11,832 nt of DNA from Bacteroidales bacterium. Lineage in GTDB: Bacteria > Bacteroidota > Bacteroidia > Bacteroidales > GCA-2748055. Of the stretch, positions 7,629 to 11,832 are shown piece after piece (the stretch's first letter is position 1; every line of letters starts with the position of its first letter). The notes under the pieces are model-generated. The model was not told the DNA's origin, did not search any database, and worked only from the letters and a program-made list of their open reading frames with translations. The DNA is taken from positions 1 to 11,832 of the forward strand of contig JAOZLK010000071.1 of the NCBI GenBank assembly GCA_029934875.1, given 5' to 3'. The translations under genes were made by a program, and so were the position numbers.

Positions 7629-8459
7629 ATGGGAGCACTACACACATTAATCGAGAATCACTATCACACCCCGGGACTCCTGGAGGATATCACAAAACGC
7701 CTTGAGGCGCAGGAAATTGATATGGATAATGTATACCGGGGACACATAGCCGGCGTGGATGAATTTCATGTTAGGGGGGCTGAAGTTTCCCGGGAGCTTG
7801 CAAATGAAGCAAGCCTGCTTGGCTCTACAGTTCTTGACGTGGGTTGTGGTTTAGGAGGACCTTCCAGGATGCTTGCGGCTGAATACTGTTGCAGGGTAAC
7901 AGGGATAGACCTCAGCCATGAATATATCAGAACAGCAAAGGGTTTATCCGAGTTGGTGGGTCTACAGGACCAGACAGAATATCATCAGTCAAACGCACTT
8001 GACCTGCCTTTTGAAAAGGGGGCATTTGATGTGGTCTGGACGCAGCACGTCCAGATGAATATTCGCAATAAATCCAAGTTTTATTCCGAAATAGAAAGGG
8101 TTCTGAGATCCAGGGGGTGGTTCATCTATTATGATATCCTCAGTACAGATTCCGGAAATGTCAACTATCCTGTTCCCTGGGCCAATGATGCAACTGTGAG
8201 TTTCCTGGGCACCGGCACGAAAATGAATAATCTCCTTGAAAGACTTGGATTCGAGCGAATCCTTACCAACGATCAAACAAAGAAGGGTATTCACTTTCTA
8301 AAAGGTCTTTTTGAAAAACTTAAAGTAAACGGACCTCCCTTACTGGGATTGAATGTATTAATGGGAAGTTCAACAAAGGAGAAGCTGGTCAATATCCTCA
8401 GGGGATTAGAGGAGGAAAAAATCGTTTTACAAAGCGGGATTTATAAAAAAGTTGCCTGA
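7629..8459 (+). CDS. Class I SAM-dependent methyltransferase
   Basis: A 276-residue soluble enzyme with a Rossmann-fold SAM-binding core. Motif I is VLDVGCGLGGPSRML (about residues 68-82), followed by the acidic ribose-binding strand GIDLS, the NALDLPFEKGAFDVVW segment (motifs II/III) and VLRSRGWFIYYDI. The later YPVPWANDATVSFL stretch resembles the sarcosine/dimethylglycine and related small-molecule N-methyltransferases, so the acceptor is probably a small metabolite, but this is inference. The frame is open upstream to a GTG at 7563. I prefer the ATG at 7629 because the family-like sequence (MGALHTLIENHYHTPG) starts there and the added 22 residues look non-coding and overlap an inverted repeat. 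It lies 224 bp after the aldolase gene with its own possible promoter, so it is probably a separate transcript. It converges on a broken gene remnant. Confidence 0.85.
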   Translation: MGALHTLIENHYHTPGLLEDITKRLEAQEIDMDNVYRGHIAGVDEFHVRGAEVSRELANEASLLGSTVLDVGCGLGGPSRMLAAEYCCRVTGIDLSHEYIRTAKGLSELVGLQDQTEYHQSNALDLPFEKGAFDVVWTQHVQMNIRNKSKFYSEIERVLRSRGWFIYYDILSTDSGNVNYPVPWANDATVSFLGTGTKMNNLLERLGFERILTNDQTKKGIHFLKGLFEKLKVNGPPLLGLNVLMGSSTKEKLVNILRGLEEEKIVLQSGIYKKVA

Positions 8460-8470
8460 TAAGCGCTCAG

Positions 8471-8706
8471 CTACTCATTCAAAAACCATCCTGTGGCCTC
8501 TTTAATGAATAAGCGGATCACCTGAATTGCCTCTTCATGGGAAGATTGCGGAAGATCGCTTAAAGGCAGAACTGCACCCTTCCATAGAGTACAGAAATAC
8601 TGCTTTCATCTCGTATAAGCACCAGGTCCAGGCCCTTTACAAGTTTAGGTGCTGGTTTTTTTATTTCAAGCTCATCGAGCTGACATAGTTTAATCTTATC
8701 TTTCAT
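8471..8706 (-). pseudogene. Broken gene remnant beginning with a Rieske-like [2Fe-2S] domain
   Basis: From an ATG at 8706-8704 the minus strand encodes 48 residues up to a TAA at 8562-8560. The stretch IKLCQLDELEIKKPAP, then LVKGLDLVLIRDES and SISVLYGR, reads like the first strands of a Rieske domain. A cluster-binding C-x-H motif would be expected right after YGR. Instead the frame ends within five residues (VQFCL). In another frame the DNA continues as GAVLPLSDLPQSSHEEAIQ and on to GWFLNE with a TAG at 8473-8471, which looks like the C-terminus of some protein but has no start. The simplest reading is a gene that lost its middle by an internal deletion or frameshift, leaving no cluster ligands. 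The 3' end faces the methyltransferase gene 11 bp away. The parent protein is not identified. Confidence 0.5.
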
Positions 8707-8727
8707 ACAATAGAGTAGTCTCAAAAA

Positions 8728-8901
8728 ATGCGATTTGCTTACATCTTAATGAAAGAATGTCTGGAATTGTTCAAAATACATATTCAGGTGATCTCTCAGG
8801 GAAGAGATTTATACCCTGAGTCAGCCAAAAAAGCATCGCTACAAACTGCTGAAATAATAAGAAAAAAATTATGTAATTTTCGGAAAATTTCAGAACTCTA
8901 A
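8728..8901 (+). CDS. Possible small protein, 57 residues, unrecognised
   Basis: An ATG at 8728 opens a 57-residue frame ending at 8899-8901, 17 bp before the next gene. The sequence is mostly helical and basic (MKECLELFKIHIQVIS, then ASLQTAEIIRKKL). I recognise no family, and no clear ribosome binding site or promoter precedes it. It may be a real small gene, a fragment of decayed coding DNA like its neighbour, or chance. The gene-free stretch 8460-8918 holds only this frame and the Rieske-like remnant; I see no RNA gene or mobile element in it. Confidence 0.2.
   Translation: MRFAYILMKECLELFKIHIQVISQGRDLYPESAKKASLQTAEIIRKKLCNFRKISEL
8874..8881 (+). promoter_or_regulatory. Weak -7-like box before the isomerase-like gene
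   Basis: TAATTTTC matches the Bacteroidota -7 consensus TAnnTTTG except at the last base. It ends 37 bp before the ATG at 8919, the same spacing as the GH2 promoter candidate. No convincing TTTG is found 19-21 bp upstream, so the element is tentative. Confidence 0.25.
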
Positions 8902-8918
8902 CTATTAACAATAAAATA

Positions 8919-9770
8919 ATGAAAATCTTAGTAAAAAGAAGCATGCTTCTTACCATTGTAGCCTTTATGGCCATTGCATTAAGTGCACAACAATCAAATA
9001 AGGAAATCGGGCTTCAATTGTGGTCGGTTAAGGATGATATGGGTAAAGATGCCGTGGCCACTGTTGCCGCAGTGGGCGAGATGGGATATACCTTTATTGA
9101 AACCGCAGGTTATGCTGACGGCAAGTTTTATGGAATAGATCCCGTGGAATTCAGGGAACTGGCCAACAAAAACGGTCTTGAATTTTTATCTTCTCATTGT
9201 GGCCAGGCACTCCCCGACGAAGCCAAATGGGATGAAACCATGAAGTGGTGGGATGTCTGTATCGACGCGCATGCAGCCGCCGGTGTAAAATATATCGTTC
9301 AGCCTTTCATGGACGGTAAAGGTTATGGCTCACTGGAAGATCTTCAGCGCTATTGCGACTATTTTAATGTCGTTGGGGAAAAGTGTAATGCAAAAGGAAT
9401 TCGTTTTGGCTATCACAACCATGACAAGGAATTTGAGGAAGTGGACGGAATTGTACGTTACGACTACATGCTTCAAAATACTGATCCCAAGAAGGTGATG
9501 TTCCAACTGGACCTTTACTGGATCATGGTGGGCGGTAAGGATGCTGTAAGCTATTTCGAGAACTACCCCAAACGCTTCGAGATGTGGCACATCAAGGATA
9601 AAAAGGAAGTTGGCGCCAGTGGTGAAATGGATTTTGAATCTACATTCAAAGCAAAGAAGAAAGCGGGTATGAAATACATTATCGTAGAAGTGGAAGATTA
9701 CAACTACACTCCCCTGGAAAGTGTACAAAAGAGCCTTGAGTTCCTGCAGAAAGCTGACTATGTAAAATAG
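8919..9770 (+). CDS. Exported sugar phosphate isomerase/epimerase-like TIM-barrel protein
   Basis: This 283-residue protein belongs to the xylose-isomerase-like/AP endonuclease 2 TIM-barrel superfamily. A signal peptide spans residues 1-23 (basic MKILVKR, hydrophobic MLLTIVAFMAIAL, cleavage in SA|QQ), so it acts outside the cytoplasm, where sugar phosphates are scarce. Barrel strands can be followed: EIGLQLWSVKDD, MGYTFIETAG, GLEFLSSHCG, VKYIVQPFMDG, IRFGYHNHDKEF, VMFQLDLYWIMVGG, FEMWHIKD and YIIVEVEDY. Probable metal or substrate residues are E61, H166/H168, D198, H224 and E257/E259. Secreted relatives in Bacteroidota sit beside oxidoreductases and DUF1080 proteins that process 3-keto-glycosides; here neither is adjacent, so the reaction stays open. 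An AT-rich leader (TTAACAATAAAATA) precedes the ATG, as is common in this phylum. Confidence 0.85.
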   Translation: MKILVKRSMLLTIVAFMAIALSAQQSNKEIGLQLWSVKDDMGKDAVATVAAVGEMGYTFIETAGYADGKFYGIDPVEFRELANKNGLEFLSSHCGQALPDEAKWDETMKWWDVCIDAHAAAGVKYIVQPFMDGKGYGSLEDLQRYCDYFNVVGEKCNAKGIRFGYHNHDKEFEEVDGIVRYDYMLQNTDPKKVMFQLDLYWIMVGGKDAVSYFENYPKRFEMWHIKDKKEVGASGEMDFESTFKAKKKAGMKYIIVEVEDYNYTPLESVQKSLEFLQKADYVK

Positions 9771-9812
9771 ACTACATTGAGTGTAGTCACCATTCCACAA
9801 AACCCATTGAGC

Positions 9813-11507
9813 ATGAGGCTCTTATTTACTTCCCTTATAATACTGCAGCTTTTCTGTGTTTCATCTCTAAACGCCCAGGACAGAGATGAAAAACTGAAAG
9901 CCCAGCATGAAAGGCTGTATAAAGATGTTGATCAGATAGGAGCTCATATCAGGAGGCTGGTTGATGACCTTGCAGAAGGCGTCATAGTAGAAATAGACAA
10001 TGAAAGAATCTATGCAAAGGCCGCTCTCGGAAAATTCTATGAGCTTATAGGATATGCCCCTGCCTGGAAGAACCTGGAGGCATTTAATCAGGCCATCGAG
10101 GCACTGGAGGGCTCCTTGGAGGACGGACTGGTTCCCAGGGATTATCACCTGGATGCCTTAAGCGTCATCGTTGAAAAGTTAATAAGTTCGGACAGTAGGG
10201 GGGCTGTTGACTTTGAATGGCTTGCAAAATTTGACCTGCTCATGACCGACGCGGTTCTGCTCTACGCCTATCATTTGATGGAAGGTAAAGTTGACCCCCA
10301 TAGCCTGGATGTTCAATGGAATTTTGGCTATGCCGAATTGCCCGGCGGTGATGGGAAAAGACTTGCTCAAGCCATCCAACAACACACCCTTCTGGAGGAG
10401 GTTCACCAGCTTCGTCCACAAATTCCCGACTATGCCGACCTGATGAGGGAACTATCCGAATACCGTGTGATAGCCGAGTATGGCGGCTGGGGAAAGATTA
10501 AGGCAGGGGGTAAAATCGACCCGGGCGATTCGGACCCAAGGATTGTCCAAATTCGAAGTCGGCTTGAGGCCACAGGCGATATCAACAATCTGAACGATAT
10601 GGATAGTGAGCTTTATGATGCTTCACTTGAAAAGGACATCCGCTTTTTCCAGGACAGGCATGGACTGGAGAATGACGGAATCATTGGGAAAGGCACCTTT
10701 GCAAGCATGAATGAGCCTGTGGAGGCCAAGATCGATCAGATCAGGGTAAACCTTGAGAGGTTCAGGTGGGTAATGCATAACCTTACAGAGAATTTCATCA
10801 TTGTCAACATTGCAAAATACAGGGCCTACCTGGTTCAGAATTATGAAGAAGCTTTCAGCACCAATGTAATGGTTGGAACGGAGCAGAATAAAACCCCGGT
10901 TTTCAAATCGCAGCTGAAGTATATAGAATTCAATCCCACCTGGACCGTGCCCCGCTCCATTACAGTGAAGGAGATGATCCCTAAAATAAAAAAAGATCAT
11001 AACTACCTTTCCGACAGAAATATGGTTCTCTTAAACAGCTCAGGAGAAATTGTACCTATGTCATCGGTCGATTTTTCTGCAATATCGTCCAACAAATTCC
11101 CCTACACTATCAGGCAGGAACCCGGACCCGGTAATGCGCTTGGAGAAGTAAAGTTTATTTTTCCAAATAAATATGCGGTTTACCTTCACGACACGCCTTC
11201 AAAATACCTTTTCAGCAAGGCTACACGTTCCTTCAGCCATGGTTGCATCCGCACACAAAATCCCATTGCCCTGGCCGAGCATATCCTTGAGGGAAGCAAA
11301 TGGGACAAAGAAAAAATCCAGGAGACCCTGGATTCAAAACTTACCACCAGGGCCTACCTGGATAAGCCAATGGATGTGCTTTTATTATACTGGACGGCAG
11401 GTTTATATAAAAAGGAGTCTACCTTCTTTTTCCCGGATGTTTATGAAAGGGACCAGGCCATCCTGGAAAAATTAAACCATGATGTTGAGAAGGTGGTCTT
11501 TGATTAA
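9813..11507 (+). CDS. L,D-transpeptidase, YcbB/LdtD-like, with peptidoglycan-binding domain
   Basis: A 564-residue exported enzyme that forms 3-3 (mDAP-mDAP) cross-links in peptidoglycan or related L,D-transpeptidase products. From the ATG at 9813 a signal peptide covers about residues 1-21 (LLFTSLIILQLFCVSSLNA|QD). A long helical N-terminal scaffold runs to about 235. A peptidoglycan-binding module follows at about 240-300 (DPRIVQIRSRLEATG, DIRFFQDRHGLENDGIIGKGT). The YkuD catalytic domain occupies about 326-500, with YLHDTPSKYLF (H459) and SHGCIR at 475-480, catalytic Cys478. Size and domain order match the large LdtD/YcbB class. A TTG at 9777 would extend the protein by 12 residues, but these would precede the signal peptide, so the ATG is preferred. 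It begins 42 bp after the isomerase-like gene, possibly in the same transcript, and meets a second transpeptidase gene tail to tail. Confidence 0.93.
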   Translation: MRLLFTSLIILQLFCVSSLNAQDRDEKLKAQHERLYKDVDQIGAHIRRLVDDLAEGVIVEIDNERIYAKAALGKFYELIGYAPAWKNLEAFNQAIEALEGSLEDGLVPRDYHLDALSVIVEKLISSDSRGAVDFEWLAKFDLLMTDAVLLYAYHLMEGKVDPHSLDVQWNFGYAELPGGDGKRLAQAIQQHTLLEEVHQLRPQIPDYADLMRELSEYRVIAEYGGWGKIKAGGKIDPGDSDPRIVQIRSRLEATGDINNLNDMDSELYDASLEKDIRFFQDRHGLENDGIIGKGTFASMNEPVEAKIDQIRVNLERFRWVMHNLTENFIIVNIAKYRAYLVQNYEEAFSTNVMVGTEQNKTPVFKSQLKYIEFNPTWTVPRSITVKEMIPKIKKDHNYLSDRNMVLLNSSGEIVPMSSVDFSAISSNKFPYTIRQEPGPGNALGEVKFIFPNKYAVYLHDTPSKYLFSKATRSFSHGCIRTQNPIALAEHILEGSKWDKEKIQETLDSKLTTRAYLDKPMDVLLLYWTAGLYKKESTFFFPDVYERDQAILEKLNHDVEKVVFD

Positions 11508-11520
11508 GGCTCTTCCTTAA
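11504..11520. terminator. Small hairpin between the convergent transpeptidase genes
   Basis: TTAAGG (11504-11509) and CCTTAA (11515-11520) pair perfectly around CTCTT. The arms include the stop codon of the plus-strand gene and end directly before the stop of the minus-strand gene. It is symmetric, so it could mark the end of both transcripts, but the stem has only two G-C pairs and no T tract follows. A weak candidate. Confidence 0.3.
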
Positions 11521-11832
11521 CTAATCGGCAAGGATGGAATTTTCCAGGTAGTAGGAATCATTTGCATAGATGTAGAGGCAGCTTCCTCCCTTAATAAGGT
11601 CGATAATCTCCTTTGAGTTTTCAAGCGGAACCGCTGGACATCCGAAGCTTCTGCCCAGCCTGCCGTATTTTTTAATAAAGTCCTCACTAACATATGCAGC
11701 ACTGTGAAGCACCACGGCCCTGCTGCGGGCATTATCGTTAAATCCCTTTTCAAGACCATCCAATCGCAGGGAATAGCCATGTTTCCCAAAGTATGATTCT
11801 GCCGTTTGATAGAGACCCAGGCTCGATTGATT
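11521..11832 (-). CDS. Murein L,D-transpeptidase catalytic domain protein (YkuD_2 family), C-terminal part
   Basis: The frame runs from the window edge to a TAG at 11523-11521, giving the last 103 residues of a protein whose start lies outside. It reads SSLGLYQTAESYFGKHGYSLRL, then GLEKGFNDNARSRAVVLHSA with the probable catalytic histidine, and YVSEDFIKKYGRLGRSFGCPAVP with the probable nucleophilic cysteine. It ends KGGSCLYIYANDSYYLENSILAD. This combination is characteristic of the YkuD_2 family of murein L,D-transpeptidase-like proteins, which differ from classical YkuD enzymes in having GRSxGCPAVP rather than SHGCxR. Such proteins are usually about 200-260 residues with an N-terminal signal. 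A competing frame in the same bases (11517-11789) has no family features. The TTG at 11763 is internal, because conserved sequence continues upstream of it. Confidence 0.88.
   Translation of the reverse strand, partial: NQSSLGLYQTAESYFGKHGYSLRLDGLEKGFNDNARSRAVVLHSAAYVSEDFIKKYGRLGRSFGCPAVPLENSKEIIDLIKGGSCLYIYANDSYYLENSILAD

Noticed and set aside
8771..8974. Hydrophobic 67-residue minus-strand frame
   Set aside because: It overlaps the signal peptide region of the isomerase-like gene; its hydrophobicity comes from AT-rich DNA read antisense, and it matches nothing recognisable.
9330..9800. A 156-residue minus-strand frame
   Set aside because: It is antisense to the conserved C-terminal half of the isomerase-like protein and shows no domain features.
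9777..9812. TTG start extending the L,D-transpeptidase
   Set aside because: It would put 12 polar residues ahead of a normal signal peptide that begins at the ATG at 9813.
11517..11789. A 90-residue minus-strand frame overlapping the second transpeptidase
   Set aside because: The neighbouring frame (11521-11832) contains the conserved YkuD_2 sequence right to the window edge, so this one is an out-of-frame shadow.
1..11832. Idea that the window encodes a new defence or mobile system
   Set aside because: There is no nuclease, helicase, toxin-antitoxin, recombinase, transposase, CRISPR or reverse transcriptase signature; the intact genes belong to transport, glycan and envelope functions.

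Overview
The window looks like chromosomal DNA of a Bacteroidota, probably a polysaccharide-degrading Bacteroidales/Marinilabiliales-type bacterium (inference). The grounds are: AT-rich leaders with no strong Shine-Dalgarno before most starts; a candidate Bacteroidota-type promoter (TTTG, 20 bp, TATCTTTC) upstream of a glycosidase; several exported proteins whose signal peptides end in NAQ or SAQ; and a secreted GH2 glycosidase, a secreted sugar-isomerase-like TIM barrel and a LamG/DUF1080-like lipoprotein. There is no rRNA, tRNA, CRISPR array, transposase or integrase.

Layout. Positions 1-3539 (+) hold a tightly packed operon: the C-terminal part of a periplasmic substrate-binding protein, a fused two-domain permease, a short ATPase of the ferric-iron/AfuABC type, and 9 bp later a lipoprotein with a concanavalin-like fold. 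Positions 3586-6360 (-) encode a large secreted GH2 glycosidase that converges on this operon. It diverges, across 102 bp, from a HMGL-like aldolase (6463-7404, +). A class I SAM-dependent methyltransferase follows (7629-8459, +), with a promoter-like element and an inverted repeat in its leader.

Positions 8460-8918 have no intact recognised gene. They hold what appears to be a broken minus-strand gene whose first 43 or so residues resemble the start of a Rieske [2Fe-2S] domain, plus a doubtful small plus-strand ORF. Next come an exported sugar phosphate isomerase/epimerase-like protein (8919-9770, +) and a large YcbB/LdtD-type L,D-transpeptidase (9813-11507, +). The latter meets, tail to tail with a 13-bp gap, the C-terminal part of a second L,D-transpeptidase of the different YkuD_2 family (11521-11832, -).

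How they work together. The transporter genes form one functional unit for uptake of iron or another small anion or cation; the substrate is unsettled because the tyrosine pair typical of ferric-binding proteins is not seen. The GH2 enzyme and the exported isomerase-like protein belong to periplasmic glycan or glycoside catabolism. The two transpeptidases act on peptidoglycan cross-links or on anchoring of envelope proteins. I see no convincing evidence of a new multi-gene system. The items most worth checking are the Rieske remnant, the substrate of the transporter, and the paired transpeptidases.
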